From positions 104,608 to 168,607 of the forward strand of contig NZ_KB893683.1 of NCBI RefSeq assembly GCF_000374165.1: a DNA stretch of 64,000 nucleotides. Reading direction: 5' to 3'. Of this stretch, positions 1 through 8,973 are shown in pieces (position 1 is the stretch's first letter; each line of letters opens with the position of its first letter). The notes under the pieces are model-generated. The model had not been told where the DNA came from, did not search any database, and worked only from the letters and a program-made list of their open reading frames with translations. This DNA comes from Parafrankia elaeagni. Lineage in GTDB: Bacteria; Actinomycetota; Actinomycetes; Frankiales; Frankiaceae. The position numbers and the translations under genes are program-made.

Positions 1-2
1 TC

Positions 3-758
3 TCGGCGGCGTCGGCCCGCTACGCGACGCTGGTGCCGCGCGGGCTGCGCCGCGCCGCCGCGGTGCTGACCCCGAGCCGGGCCGTCGCGGACGAGGTGAT
101 CGCCGCCTACCGTCTGGACCCCGCCCTGGTCACCCCCACCCCGCTCGGCGTCGACGCCGCCTGGTTCGACGCTATCGCGCCCACCCGCGGCTGGCTCGCC
201 GCCCGCGGCCTGCCCGAGCGCTACCTGCTGTTCGTCGGCTCCGCGGAACCGCGCAAGAACCTGCCGGTGCTGCTGGAGGCCCTGCGACGGCTGCGCGCCG
301 ACGACCCGGACACCCCGCCGCTGGCGCTGGTCGGCCCACCCGGCTGGGGCCCGGCCCTCGACACCGCCGGCCTGCCCACGGGCGCCGTCGTGACGCTCGG
401 CTACCTCGACGAGGCGGAGCTGCGGACGATCGTCGCCGGAGCGGCGGCACTGTGCTTCCCCTCCCGCTACGAGGGCTTCGGGCTACCCCCGCTGGAGGCG
501 CTCGCCGCCGGGACGAGGGTCGTCGCCGCCGACATCCCGGCGGTCCGCGAGGTGGTCGGCGGTGCCCCCGGGGTCCGCCTCGTCACTCCCGGCCGGGCCG
601 ACGCCTTCGCCGAGGACCTTGCCGCCGCGCTCGCCACGCTCCTCGCCGAACCGGCCGGCGTCAGCGCGACCGCCCAGGGCCGCGACCACGCCCGGACCTT
701 CACCTGGGCCCGCACCGCCGAACTCACCGCCGCCGTCTACCGCCGCGTCGCCGGCTGA
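3..758 (+). CDS. Family 4 glycosyltransferase, C-terminal part (cut by window edge)
   Basis: The frame is open from base 3 to the TGA at 756-758; the start codon lies before the window, so 251 residues remain. The visible part has the end of the N-terminal domain (AAAVLTPSRAVADEV) and the whole nucleotide-sugar domain: LLFVGSAEPRKN near nt 226 and PSRYEGFGLPPLEA near nt 460, the E-x7-E signature of GT4 enzymes of GT-B fold. Family members move mannose or a related sugar from a nucleotide donor onto a lipid or polysaccharide acceptor at the inner face of the membrane. Acceptor and sugar cannot be read from the sequence. The nearby membrane glycosyltransferases and rmlD support a role in envelope glycan assembly. 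Confidence 0.85.
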   Translation, partial: SAASARYATLVPRGLRRAAAVLTPSRAVADEVIAAYRLDPALVTPTPLGVDAAWFDAIAPTRGWLAARGLPERYLLFVGSAEPRKNLPVLLEALRRLRADDPDTPPLALVGPPGWGPALDTAGLPTGAVVTLGYLDEAELRTIVAGAAALCFPSRYEGFGLPPLEALAAGTRVVAADIPAVREVVGGAPGVRLVTPGRADAFAEDLAAALATLLAEPAGVSATAQGRDHARTFTWARTAELTAAVYRRVAG

Positions 759-1048
759 GCCCCAACGCCCAGGACCTGGTGCCCGGATCGGGGCCTCGCG
801 GAACCCGGGCCGCGGGACCCGCGGGCCGCGTTTTCCGGTCGACAGCCGCAATCTGACACTGTGGTTCGGCTTCTCGGCCCGAGGTCGTATGTTGCGTTTC
901 CGCTCCCAAGAAGCCACTTGTGTCCGTTCTCGTTGGAACGAGGACGAGTCACACGAGAAGATCGCCAGGAGCAACCTTCGCAAGGCCCTCAATTTCCTGC
1001 CCCTGGACGACAGGGAATAGTGGAGTCAACGGGAGTGGGCAGCGCACC

Positions 1049-1837
1049 TCAGAGCAGAACGTCGAAGACGATTACTACTCCGATCAGCACCCCCGTGAAC
1101 AACAGACCGGAGATGAGGTGGTACACAATTCTCCTGCAGAAAACGAACCAGTACCCGATACGCAGAACGACGACGAAGAAAACCAGTCGACGCCCGGACA
1201 GACCCCAGGCCACACGCCGGGGAAACCACGGGTCATGGCGTACCGACACCCGCCCGCCCACTGTCGTCAGTGGCACGTGCATCCAGCAGAGTCGCGTCAC
1301 ATCTCGCGCGGTAATGTAACGGATCCGGGCAAGGTATCGGTCGGAACCGGCGGAACGGCGCTCCCGTATGCTCTCGACAACACCTTCGACGACCACGGCC
1401 CGGCGCGCCAGCCGCAACTGTTGACGGAGCTGCTCCCCACTTCGCACCACGAAGACGAACGCTCCGATGACGATCAGCGCCGCGACGCCTTCGACCGTCC
1501 AGAACACGAGTACGGCAGCCAGCGTCACGACGGCTGTCTCCCCGATCGGCCAGACCACGCTGTTCACCAGAGCACCGATCGTCCGCTCGGGCACTCCGGT
1601 CCGCCGACGATCTCTGTCGTCATGATCAGCAATGACGTCCGCGACCGCCAGTCGCTGGGAGAGTTTCCGGTAGCCCGTTCGCCCGATACCGGGGCCGCCC
1701 GCGACCTTGCCTTCCACCGACATCGGCCGATTGTTCCGCAAGATGCTTCGGCCGTTCTGACCGGCCGCCCGGCAGAGACGAGCCTGCGGGCTGGTCAGTG
1801 CGAAAGACCTCTGATCACGTCTCTCGGTAACTTTCAC
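1049..1837 (-). CDS. Hypothetical membrane protein, DUF3592-like layout
   Basis: A 262-residue frame with a charged N-terminal segment, a hydrophobic pair of helices (about residues 95-130), a soluble stretch of roughly 70 residues (VVEGVVESIRERR ... RVSVRHDPWFP) and a C-terminal hydrophobic block rich in Val, Phe and Tyr that forms one or two more helices. The TM-soluble-TM order resembles DUF3592 proteins, but I cannot confirm the family. The GTG start at 1837 overlaps the upstream gene by 23 bases; an internal ATG at 1723 is an alternative. The DNA is clearly richer in A and T than its neighbours, with codons such as ATA, AAA and TAT-like choices unusual here, which hints at transfer. The opposite strand is also open but gives no recognisable protein. 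Confidence 0.5.
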   Translation of the reverse strand: MKVTERRDQRSFALTSPQARLCRAAGQNGRSILRNNRPMSVEGKVAGGPGIGRTGYRKLSQRLAVADVIADHDDRDRRRTGVPERTIGALVNSVVWPIGETAVVTLAAVLVFWTVEGVAALIVIGAFVFVVRSGEQLRQQLRLARRAVVVEGVVESIRERRSAGSDRYLARIRYITARDVTRLCWMHVPLTTVGGRVSVRHDPWFPRRVAWGLSGRRLVFFVVVLRIGYWFVFCRRIVYHLISGLLFTGVLIGVVIVFDVLL

Positions 1838-3635
1838 CGACGAGCTGGTCGCCGTCAGCCACTTCCGTGTCGACTGCCGAGACCGAGACCGGACGCCACC
1901 GCCACCGCCACCGTGGGACCGTCTCCACCGAGAGCTTCCACAGGGACAGCCCCAGGAGGGCGACGCCGAGCACGCCCAGCGCGATCAGGACGGCCAGTAC
2001 CAGCGGGGCACGACCCGCTCCGACCGCGGTCACGTCGAGTGCGCCATGCAGCTGGTCGAACGGGGAACGGCCGTCCAGGAAGGGATCACGGCGGGCCAGT
2101 TCGCGACCGAGCATGGTCAGGACCGTCCCGCCGAGCACCAGGACCACCGCGAATGTCGGCAGGCCGCGGCGGGCCAGCGGAAGTGCCGAGCAGCCGGCAA
2201 CGACCGCCAGCGTGAGGAGGGGCAGTGCCGGCAGCAGGTAGCGGGTGAAGGTCGCCCCGCCGGCGGCGACGTAGCCGACCAGTGTGGCCGTCGCGAGCAG
2301 GGCCTCGGCAACCACTGTGAGCCAGCAGATGACGTCCACCGCCCGGTCGTGTCGGGCAGGCTCCCAGCGGGTCCGTGGGGCCAGCAGGGTACGGATGGCC
2401 GCGGCGAGCAGGCCCAGCACCGTGAGCAGTCCGACGCCGACGATGGCCCGGTGCGGCACACCGTGCAGAAGAGTGGGGCGGCCGAAAAGGCCCTGGTAGA
2501 TCGTCCACCAGAAGTCCTGGCTGGTGATGATCTCCCATACCGGCCGCTCGCCGTAGCCGGTGGGGAACATCCAGGCGGCCCGCTCGCTGCCGGCCGGGTC
2601 ACCGTACAACCGGTTGTTGCGTGCGTAGAACCAGCCGGCCGCGGCGATCGTGAGCAGTCCCGTGACCGCGCTCGCGCCGAACCCGGCCAGCAACGGCCGG
2701 CGCCATCCAGCACCGACAGCCCGGGTGAGGTGGGTGCGGTCGGGGCCGGGGCGGTCGGGGCCGGGGCGGGTCCCGAGGGCGGCGGCGAGGCCGACGGCGG
2801 GCACGAGCACCGCGGCGGCCAGCCCGCCGCTGGCCCGGCCCAGCGCCGCGGCGGGGACGAGCAGGGCGATCGGGAGCAGCGTGCGGGCGGACGGGCCGCG
2901 GCGCGCCAGCGCGAGGGTGGCCGCGGTCGCCGCGGTGATCAGGGCGACCGCGAACGCGTCGTTGTAGACCTGGGAGGTGACGGCGATGAAGATCCCCGTC
3001 ACCGCGAGGACTGCGGCGGCGCCGACCGCGAGGTCCGGGCGGGCGGGCAGCAGGCCCCGTACCAGCCACGCGGTGGCGACCACGGCGGCGATCCCGACCG
3101 CGAGGTTCAGCAGCCGGGCCGCGTAGAACCCCGCCAGCGGATGGTCCAGCGCCCGACCGGCGCCCAGCGGCAGCGCCTCCAACAGGTAGAACAGCGGCGG
3201 ATGGTTCGCCGTGTACACCAGGTCCCAGTTGGTCAGCGCGGCGCCGGATCTCCGCGCGCAGGCGGGGAGCAGGGCCGCGTCGCGCCGGTCGACGGCGGCG
3301 CGGGCGGCTGCCGGCGGCATGTGGCAGTCCGGCGGCAGGCCGGGCATCCCGGGGATGGTGGAGCGGACCGGGGTGTCCAGTTCGGGCAGCCGGCCGGCCG
3401 CGACCTCCAGGGCGTAGGCGGTGTGCTGGGCCTCGTCGGCTCCCGCGAAGGGTTTCGTCGCGAGTGCCCCGGCCAGCCCGAGCACGCCGAGCAGCAGGCC
3501 CGCGGCGACGACACCGAGCACCAGCCAGCGCCGGGACGTCACCGGGACGGTCGGCTGCCGTCCTGGCGTCACCGGGACGGTCGGCTGGCTGTCGGGGGTC
3601 GCCGGGGCGGTCAGATCAGGCCGGGCCGGGGACAT
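1815..3635 (-). CDS. Membrane glycosyltransferase of GT-C type (ArnT/PMT-like)
   Basis: 606 residues with an N-terminal Pro/Thr-rich cytoplasmic tail (two copies of QPTVPVT), a first membrane helix near residue 40, and then the KPFAGADEAQH segment, an acidic pair just after the first helix as in the first outer loop of ArnT/PMT-type glycosyltransferases. About ten more hydrophobic helices follow. Such proteins use polyprenyl-phosphate sugars outside the membrane to glycosylate wall polymers or proteins. The same DEAQH motif occurs in the gene at 9088-11142, so the two are distant paralogues. The ATG start overlaps the stop of the dehydrogenase upstream by 20 bases, and its own end overlaps the next gene, so it lies in the middle of a four-gene operon. 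Confidence 0.75.
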   Translation of the reverse strand: MSPARPDLTAPATPDSQPTVPVTPGRQPTVPVTSRRWLVLGVVAAGLLLGVLGLAGALATKPFAGADEAQHTAYALEVAAGRLPELDTPVRSTIPGMPGLPPDCHMPPAAARAAVDRRDAALLPACARRSGAALTNWDLVYTANHPPLFYLLEALPLGAGRALDHPLAGFYAARLLNLAVGIAAVVATAWLVRGLLPARPDLAVGAAAVLAVTGIFIAVTSQVYNDAFAVALITAATAATLALARRGPSARTLLPIALLVPAAALGRASGGLAAAVLVPAVGLAAALGTRPGPDRPGPDRTHLTRAVGAGWRRPLLAGFGASAVTGLLTIAAAGWFYARNNRLYGDPAGSERAAWMFPTGYGERPVWEIITSQDFWWTIYQGLFGRPTLLHGVPHRAIVGVGLLTVLGLLAAAIRTLLAPRTRWEPARHDRAVDVICWLTVVAEALLATATLVGYVAAGGATFTRYLLPALPLLTLAVVAGCSALPLARRGLPTFAVVLVLGGTVLTMLGRELARRDPFLDGRSPFDQLHGALDVTAVGAGRAPLVLAVLIALGVLGVALLGLSLWKLSVETVPRWRWRWRPVSVSAVDTEVADGDQLVGESYRET

Positions 3636-4473
3636 CCGCCGCGGCCAGAGCGGCGAAGTCGTCGTCGGCGTGGCCGGCGCTCTCGGCGGCGGCGGCGAGC
3701 CCCAGCGTCGCCTCCGCGATCGGCAGGCGGCCGGCGACCGCCTCGGTCGCGAGCCGGACGTCCTTCGCGATCCCGGTGACGGTGAAGGCGGCCGGGGAGT
3801 AGTCGCCCGACTCCAGCATGGTCCGCTTGTAGTTGACGAGGAAGCCGAGCGGCCCGCCGGCGAGTTCGGTCAGCAGCAGCCCGCGGTCGACACCGAGCTC
3901 GGTGCCGTAGCGGAGGACCTCGGCGACGGCGGCCATGCCTTCGGCGAGGCCGAGGTTGAAGACGGTCTTGAGCGCACTCGCGGCGCCGACGGGGCCCACA
4001 TGGTCGATACGCTCGGCATCGCCGAAGGTCTCGAGGAGGTTGCGGGCCGCGGCCAGATCGGCCTCGCTGCCGCCGACCAGCACTCGCAGCGTCCCGGCTT
4101 CGGCTGGGCCCACGGTGCCGATCACCGGGGCGTCCAGGTAGCGCAGCCCGGCGGCGGACGCCTTCCGCCCCAGTTCGCGGGCGGGTTCGGGGCCGACCGT
4201 GGTGCAGTTGACCAGGAGCAGGCCCGGGGCCGCGGCCGGGATGACCGCGGCGAGCACGTCGGCGGCCGACCGCGGGTCGAACAGCATCAGCACGGCGGCG
4301 TCCGCCCCGCGGACGGCGGCGGCGGGATCCGCGGCCTCGGTCGCCCCGGCGGCCGTCAGCTCCCCGGCGCGGCCCGGGGTGCGGTTCCAGACGACCAGGT
4401 CGTGCCCGGCGGTCAGGAGGTGGCGGGCCATCCGGCCGCCCATGCGTCCCAGGCCAAGAAACGCGACCTTCAT
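3616..4473 (-). CDS. NAD(P)-dependent oxidoreductase, 3-hydroxyisobutyrate dehydrogenase family
   Basis: 285 residues, the normal length for the beta-hydroxyacid dehydrogenase family. It opens with the Rossmann motif GLGRMGGRMA (residues 7-16), has the substrate-binding DAPVIGTVGPAEAGTL segment, and the catalytic lysine in GPVGAASALKTVFN (about residue 171). Members oxidise short beta-hydroxyacids such as 3-hydroxyisobutyrate, tartronate semialdehyde or 6-phosphogluconate-like substrates; the specific substrate is not evident. The start ATG at 4473 shares one base with the TGA of the gene upstream (TGATG), so translation is probably coupled. Its place between two membrane glycosyltransferases is odd for an amino-acid catabolic enzyme and may mean a role in sugar or polyol metabolism. 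Confidence 0.85.
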   Translation of the reverse strand: MKVAFLGLGRMGGRMARHLLTAGHDLVVWNRTPGRAGELTAAGATEAADPAAAVRGADAAVLMLFDPRSAADVLAAVIPAAAPGLLLVNCTTVGPEPARELGRKASAAGLRYLDAPVIGTVGPAEAGTLRVLVGGSEADLAAARNLLETFGDAERIDHVGPVGAASALKTVFNLGLAEGMAAVAEVLRYGTELGVDRGLLLTELAGGPLGFLVNYKRTMLESGDYSPAAFTVTGIAKDVRLATEAVAGRLPIAEATLGLAAAAESAGHADDDFAALAAADVPGPA

Positions 4474-6137
4474 CAGGTTCCCCCGTCCGTCGTCGCAGCC
4501 GCCTTCCCGCGAAGCGCGGCGTCGTCCTGCTGCGCCTGTTCTACCCGCGGCGCCGCCACCACCGGCGTTTCCACCCGCGGCGTCTCCGGCGGCCGTGACG
4601 GGCGGAGGAGGCCGAGGGCGCCGAGCACCGCGGCCGGACCGAGCAGGCCGGTGACGGAACCCAGGTAGCGGTAGTCGAAAGCCGAGGTCAGGGAGGCGAG
4701 GAGCAGGGTCGACAGGCCCGCGCCGGCCGTGAGCCAGAACAGGCGGCCGGGGCCGGAGCGCCCGCGCCGCCAGCCCACGGCGCCAGCCGCCAGCCCACCG
4801 AGGATCCCCAGGCCGACCAGCGGCATCGCCGCGTAGGACAGCCCGGAGTAGCTCGCGAGCGGGCCGGCCAGGTGATCGTTCAGGTTCCGGACGGTGAGGT
4901 AGCCGTCGGTGGCGTGGGGATGGCCGTCAGGCAGTCGGTTGCTGCTGCTCCGCGGCAGTTCCCAGGTGTCGGCGCGGCTGGTGAGCACCGTCTCGTACGG
5001 GACGGGCCAGAAGTACCCGCCGAGGTAGCGGGCGGTGCTGGTGACCATCGTCCACGGCTGGGCGCGGATCACCTCGTGGGCGAACTCGCCCGCCAGCTCC
5101 TCCCGGCCCGGCGGGACGAGGTCGTTGCCCTGCCGCAGCAGCGAGTCGTCGGGCCACAGGTAGGTCACCGGGGAACCGCGCTCGCCGACCGGCCGGGGAT
5201 CGCACAACGACCGCAGGTCATCGTCGTCGGGGAGCCGGTCGCAGTCGGCGAACGGTGCGACCCGCCCGTAGAGGAAGAATCCCGAATGGGCGGAGACAGT
5301 GAACCCCTTGCCCTGGCTGGCGCTCCAGGCCGAGTAGGCAACCACGGGCACGGCCGCCGCCAGCACGAACGCAGCCACCGGAGCGCCCCCGGCTGCCCAG
5401 CCGCGACCAGCCGCGAGCCTGCGACCGCCGCCGCCAACTCCGGCGTCACGGGTCGTGTCAGTCGTGTCAGTCGTGTCAGTCGTGTCGGTCGTGTCGGCGA
5501 TGCGGGCACGCAGGGCGAGGACGACCGCGGCCAGCGCACCCAGCGCGATCGGGCCGTAGCCGACCGTCCGAACGGTGACGCTGGCACCGAGGAGGAGCCC
5601 GCCGAGGGCCCACCGCCATCCGACCGGAGGCCCCGGCCAGGCCAGGGCCAGGACGCCGCCCAGGACCAGCGTCCCGAACAGGCTGTCGGCGAGGACGAAC
5701 TGGCCGAGGTCGAGCACCCAGGGTGCCAGCAGCGCCGGTGCCGCCACCAGCGCCGCCGGCCAGCCACCCCGCCCCCGGGCCAGTGCCGTCGGGCCGTGGT
5801 GGGCGAACAGCCGCCGCACGGCGGCGTACAGGGCGACGCCGGCCAGCAGCGTCAGCAGGTGCTGGACGACGACCAGCCGGGTCAGGTGATCGGGCGCGCC
5901 GATGACCCGCAGGAACATCGGATAGCCCGACGGGCGCCAGTCACCGGCCCACAGCCGCCGGCCCGCCTGGTCCAGGTAGGCGGGTGAGTCACCGTGGTAG
6001 AGCAGCGCGGGCCGGTAGGCCGCGATGACGACCACCCGGGCGGCGACGGCCAGGACCAGCACCGCGACGAACGCGGCGTGCCGGCGCAGCAGCCGCCCGG
6101 CGGTCCCGCGGCCGCGGTCCGCGGATGAGCTGGCCAT
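4473..6137 (-). CDS. Polytopic membrane protein, probable GT-C glycosyltransferase
   Basis: 554 residues, first gene of the leftward operon. An N-terminal helix (about residues 22-40) is followed by LYHGDSPAYLDQAGRRLWAGD, an acidic outer loop in the place where GT-C enzymes carry their catalytic acid, then about ten further hydrophobic helices and a large outer loop near residues 275-385. It most likely uses a lipid-linked sugar in envelope assembly, but no family-specific motif settles the substrate. A cytoplasmic loop near residues 215-225 holds a run of TDT repeats encoded by a 9-bp tandem repeat. The stop codon overlaps the start of the dehydrogenase downstream. Confidence 0.65.
   Translation of the reverse strand: MASSSADRGRGTAGRLLRRHAAFVAVLVLAVAARVVVIAAYRPALLYHGDSPAYLDQAGRRLWAGDWRPSGYPMFLRVIGAPDHLTRLVVVQHLLTLLAGVALYAAVRRLFAHHGPTALARGRGGWPAALVAAPALLAPWVLDLGQFVLADSLFGTLVLGGVLALAWPGPPVGWRWALGGLLLGASVTVRTVGYGPIALGALAAVVLALRARIADTTDTTDTTDTTDTTRDAGVGGGGRRLAAGRGWAAGGAPVAAFVLAAAVPVVAYSAWSASQGKGFTVSAHSGFFLYGRVAPFADCDRLPDDDDLRSLCDPRPVGERGSPVTYLWPDDSLLRQGNDLVPPGREELAGEFAHEVIRAQPWTMVTSTARYLGGYFWPVPYETVLTSRADTWELPRSSSNRLPDGHPHATDGYLTVRNLNDHLAGPLASYSGLSYAAMPLVGLGILGGLAAGAVGWRRGRSGPGRLFWLTAGAGLSTLLLASLTSAFDYRYLGSVTGLLGPAAVLGALGLLRPSRPPETPRVETPVVAAPRVEQAQQDDAALRGKAAATTDGGT
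5452..5496. repeat. 9-bp tandem repeat, five copies, inside a coding region
   Basis: Five consecutive 9-base units, three reading GTCGTGTCA and two GTCGTGTCG on the plus strand. On the coding (minus) strand they encode repeated Thr-Asp-Thr in a loop of the membrane protein at 4473-6137. The unit length is a multiple of three, so copy-number change would keep the frame. Confidence 0.9.
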
Positions 6138-6204
6138 TACCCGTCAGTCTCCCAGCCCCGCCGCGACCGCCGCGATCCAGCCCCGGGGTCCCGGCCCACG
6201 CCGT

Positions 6205-6232
6205 GCGTCCTGCGGCCAGCGTCCTGCGGCCA
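6205..6232. repeat. 14-bp direct tandem duplication just after metG
   Basis: GCGTCCTGCGGCCA occurs twice in tandem without mismatch. It ends 14 bases short of the metG stop codon, that is, it lies just downstream of that gene on the minus strand. Confidence 0.85.
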
Positions 6233-6246
6233 GCGGTTCGGCTGGG

Positions 6247-7947
6247 TCAGGCGGAGGCTTCGGTGCCCGCCGGGGCCTCGACGCCAAGCACGTCCGCGTC
6301 CAGCTTGGTGAACAGCCCGCCGGACCACTCCAGACGCCGCCCGGCCGGCACCGGCTGGCGGGCCCAGACATCCAGGTCGATGCCGAGCACCTCGGCGACC
6401 CGCGCCGAGCTGAACGGCAGGAACGGCGCGAGCGCGGTGGTGATGCCGGAGATCGCCTGGATCGAGACCGCGAGGCTGTGTGCCGCCGTGTCCTTGTCGA
6501 CCTTGACGGTCTTCCAGGGCTCCTCGCGGTAGAGGTAGGCGTTGACCTCGGCGGAGATCTCCATCGCCGCGCGCAGCGCCGCCCGCAGCTCGACCCGGCC
6601 CAGCAGCTCGGCCACCTTCACCAGCCCGGCGTCGACGGAGGCGAGCAGCTCGGCGTGCACGCCGTCGAGTTCGCCGGTGGCCGGCAGCTCACCGCCGAAG
6701 AACTTGTTGATCTGCGCCATCACGCGGTTGACCAGGTTGCCCCAGTTCGCGATCAGCTCGTCGTTCACCCGGCGGACGATGTCGGCGTCCGAGATCTCGG
6801 TGTCGTTCTGCTCGGGCAGCACCGAGGCGAGGGCGAAGCGCAGCGCGTCCGGCTGCAGCAGCTCGAGGTACTCGCGCACGCCGCGGCCGATCCCGGCCGA
6901 CTTGGACGCCTTGGCGCCCCCGAAGGTGACGTACTGGTTCGCCGGGACGTCGGTCGGCAGGTTCAGCCCGCCGTGGCCGAGCAGCATCGCCGGCCAGATG
7001 ACGGTGTGGAAGGGGATGTTGTCCTTGCCGACGAAGTAGTAGGCGGTGGCCTGCGGGTCCTCCCACCAGGCCCGCCACGCCTGCGGGTCGTCCGTGCCGG
7101 CCGCCCACTCCTTGCTCGCCGACAGGTAGCCGATGACCGCCTCGAACCAGACGTACAGCCGCTTGCCCGGGCCGAGTTCGTCCGTCGGCAGCGGGACGCC
7201 CCAGTCCAGGTCACGGGTGATCGCGCGGTCGTGCAGGCCGTCCTTGACGAACTGCACCGACCAGTTCAGGACGTGCCGGCGCCAGCCCTGGCGGGTCTGC
7301 AGCCAGTCGAGCAGCTGGTCGGAGAGGCCGGACAGGCGCAGGAAGAAGTGTGTCGTCTCCCGCATCTGGGGCACCGCGCCGGTGACCTTGCTGCGCGGGT
7401 CGATCAGCAGCTCCGGGTCGAGGGTGCGCCCGCAGTTCTCGCACTGGTCCCCGCGCGCCTGCGGGTAGGAGCAGTGCGGGCAGGTGCCGACGACGTACCG
7501 GTCCGGCAGGAAACGGCCCGCGTCAGGGTCGAAGAACTGGGAGGTCTCCTTCGGGTAGATGTACCCGGCGTCGCGCAGGCGGGTGAACACGTCCTGCGCG
7601 GTGGCCTCGTGGTTCTTCGTGCGGGTGGTGGTGAAGAGATCGAAGCTGATCCCCAGCCCGGACCAGATCCGCAGGAACTCCGGGTGGTACCGGTCGACGA
7701 TCTCCTGCGGGGTGACGCCCTCCTCGTCCGCCCGGACGGTGATCGGTGTGCCGTGCGCATCGGACCCCGAGACCATCAGCACCCGGTTGCCCGCCATGCG
7801 CTGGTAGCGGGCGAAGATGTCCGCGGGCAGGTAGGCACCGGCGATATGCCCGAGGTGCGGCTGCCCGTTGGCGTACGGCCACGCGACGGCGACAAGGACG
7901 GGACGGCCCTCGGGCCGCGCCGCCGTGCCGGGGGTCTGAGTGCTCAC
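6247..7947 (-). CDS. metG: Methionyl-tRNA synthetase
   Basis: Class I aminoacyl-tRNA synthetase that charges tRNA-Met in the cytoplasm. The HIGH motif is HLGH (residues 31-34), followed by the catalytic insertion with a zinc-knuckle (CPHC ... CENC), and the KMSKS motif appears as KASKS near residue 345, a common actinobacterial form. The C-terminal half is the helical anticodon-binding domain; there is no appended EMAP/Trbp111 domain, so about 566 residues is the short form. Two GTG codons are adjacent; I prefer the second (7947) because it stands exactly 6 bases after a TAGGTT -10 box (7954-7959), which fits a leaderless mRNA, and there is no ribosome-binding site. Downstream lies a 14-bp tandem duplication. 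Confidence 0.96.
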   Translation of the reverse strand: MSTQTPGTAARPEGRPVLVAVAWPYANGQPHLGHIAGAYLPADIFARYQRMAGNRVLMVSGSDAHGTPITVRADEEGVTPQEIVDRYHPEFLRIWSGLGISFDLFTTTRTKNHEATAQDVFTRLRDAGYIYPKETSQFFDPDAGRFLPDRYVVGTCPHCSYPQARGDQCENCGRTLDPELLIDPRSKVTGAVPQMRETTHFFLRLSGLSDQLLDWLQTRQGWRRHVLNWSVQFVKDGLHDRAITRDLDWGVPLPTDELGPGKRLYVWFEAVIGYLSASKEWAAGTDDPQAWRAWWEDPQATAYYFVGKDNIPFHTVIWPAMLLGHGGLNLPTDVPANQYVTFGGAKASKSAGIGRGVREYLELLQPDALRFALASVLPEQNDTEISDADIVRRVNDELIANWGNLVNRVMAQINKFFGGELPATGELDGVHAELLASVDAGLVKVAELLGRVELRAALRAAMEISAEVNAYLYREEPWKTVKVDKDTAAHSLAVSIQAISGITTALAPFLPFSSARVAEVLGIDLDVWARQPVPAGRRLEWSGGLFTKLDADVLGVEAPAGTEASA

Positions 7948-7953
7948 CACATC

Positions 7954-7959
7954 AACCTA
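7954..7959 (-). promoter_or_regulatory. -10 box of metG, leaderless type
   Basis: TAGGTT on the minus strand, with 6 bases between it and the GTG at 7947. That distance would put the transcript 5' end at or next to the start codon. Confidence 0.5.
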
Positions 7960-8020
7960 CCCGCCGGACGATGGTCGAGATCCACAGCCGCGGGGCGGCG
8001 GTTCGCCGGTCGCGGACCGG

Positions 8021-8040
8021 CCTGGCACGGCCTGGCACGG
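8021..8040. repeat. 10-bp direct tandem duplication just after rmlD
   Basis: CCTGGCACGG is repeated twice in tandem and ends 6 bases before the stop codon of the rmlD-like gene (read on the minus strand it is just downstream of that gene). Confidence 0.85.
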
Positions 8041-8046
8041 CGCGGC

Positions 8047-8961
8047 TCAGCCGTGCAGCTCCGGGCCGAAGTCGGCGACCGCGGCGGCGAACGCCTCGTC
8101 CCAGCAGCGCAGCGGGCGCAGGCCGGCGTCCTGCCACGACCGGGCGGAGAGCACCGAGTAGGCCGGGCGCTGCGCCGGGCGCGGGAACTGGGCCGTGGTG
8201 GTCGGCGCCACCTTGGCCGGATCCTCGCCGATCGCGGCGACGATCGCGCGGGCGAAGCCGAACCAGGTCGTCTCGCCGCCGCCGGTGCAGTGGTAGATCC
8301 CCGGGGCGGGTCGCGCCGTCACCAGGTCGAGCAGGCCGGCGGCCAGGTCGGCCGACCAGGTCGGGCTGCCGTGCTGGTCGGCGACGACGCTGAGCTCGTC
8401 GCGCTCCCGGGCCAGTCGCGCGATCGTCTTCACGAAGTTGGTGCCCGACCGCCCGTAGACCCAGGCCGTGCGCACCACGTACGACGCCGGGCACAGGGCC
8501 AGGACGGCCTCCTCGCCGGCGAGCTTCGTACGCCCGTAGGCGGAGACGGGGGCCGGCGGATCGTTCGTCTCGTACGGCTTCGAGGCGGTGCCGTCGAAGA
8601 CGTAGTCGGTGGAGAGGTGGACGAGGGCCGCCCCGGCCTCGGCGCACGCCGCCGCCAGGTGTGCCGGGCCGGTGGCGTTCACGGCATAGGCACCGGCCTC
8701 GTCCGCCTCGGCGCCGTCGACGTTCGTCCACGCGGCGGTGTTGATGACGACGAGGCCGCCCTGCACCTTGGCCGGCCGGGCCTGGTCGGCGATGACCGCG
8801 CGTACCCGGGCCGCGTCGGAGAGGTCGAGCTCGGAGCGGGTCAGCCCGGCCCAGGCGAGCACGCGCGTGTCGCGCGTGCGGTCGGCCTGTGACTCCACGT
8901 CGAGGAGACGACACAGATCATGACCGAGCTGTCCACCGGCACCAGTGACGAGGATGCGCAC
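8047..8961 (-). CDS. rfbD: dTDP-4-dehydrorhamnose reductase
   Basis: 304 residues, an extended SDR enzyme that makes the last step of dTDP-L-rhamnose synthesis using NADPH. Visible are the nucleotide-binding GAGGQLG (residues 7-13), NTAAWTNVDGAE, the family-typical HLSTDYVFDG, the catalytic YGRTK pair, and RTAWVYG. dTDP-rhamnose supplies the linker between peptidoglycan and arabinogalactan or other wall glycans, in keeping with the neighbouring glycosyltransferases and LCP ligases. In mycobacteria rmlD stands at the same place next to an LCP gene. The GTG at 8961 lies 6 bases after a CAGACT sequence (8968-8973), so the mRNA may be leaderless. It is divergent from the membrane glycosyltransferase at 9088. 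Confidence 0.95.
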   Translation of the reverse strand: MRILVTGAGGQLGHDLCRLLDVESQADRTRDTRVLAWAGLTRSELDLSDAARVRAVIADQARPAKVQGGLVVINTAAWTNVDGAEADEAGAYAVNATGPAHLAAACAEAGAALVHLSTDYVFDGTASKPYETNDPPAPVSAYGRTKLAGEEAVLALCPASYVVRTAWVYGRSGTNFVKTIARLARERDELSVVADQHGSPTWSADLAAGLLDLVTARPAPGIYHCTGGGETTWFGFARAIVAAIGEDPAKVAPTTTAQFPRPAQRPAYSVLSARSWQDAGLRPLRCWDEAFAAAVADFGPELHG

Positions 8962-8967
8962 CCCGCG

Positions 8968-8973
8968 AGTCTG
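8968..8973 (-). promoter_or_regulatory. Probable -10 box of rfbD
   Basis: CAGACT on the minus strand, 6 bases before the GTG at 8961. It differs from TANNNT only at its first base; the same CAGACT plus 7 bases precedes the kinase start at 49483. Confidence 0.35.

Noticed and set aside
920-2215. Long plus-strand frame of 431 codons
   Set aside because: Antisense to the membrane protein at 1049-1837 and the glycosyltransferase; composition is that of a mirror frame and no start signal or domain is present.
2046-3779. Plus-strand frame of 577 codons
   Set aside because: Mirror of the GT-C transferase; Gly/Arg/Gln-rich without any fold pattern.
6025-8892. Plus-strand frame of 955 codons
   Set aside because: Antisense to metG and rfbD, both certain genes; stop-free by GC content.
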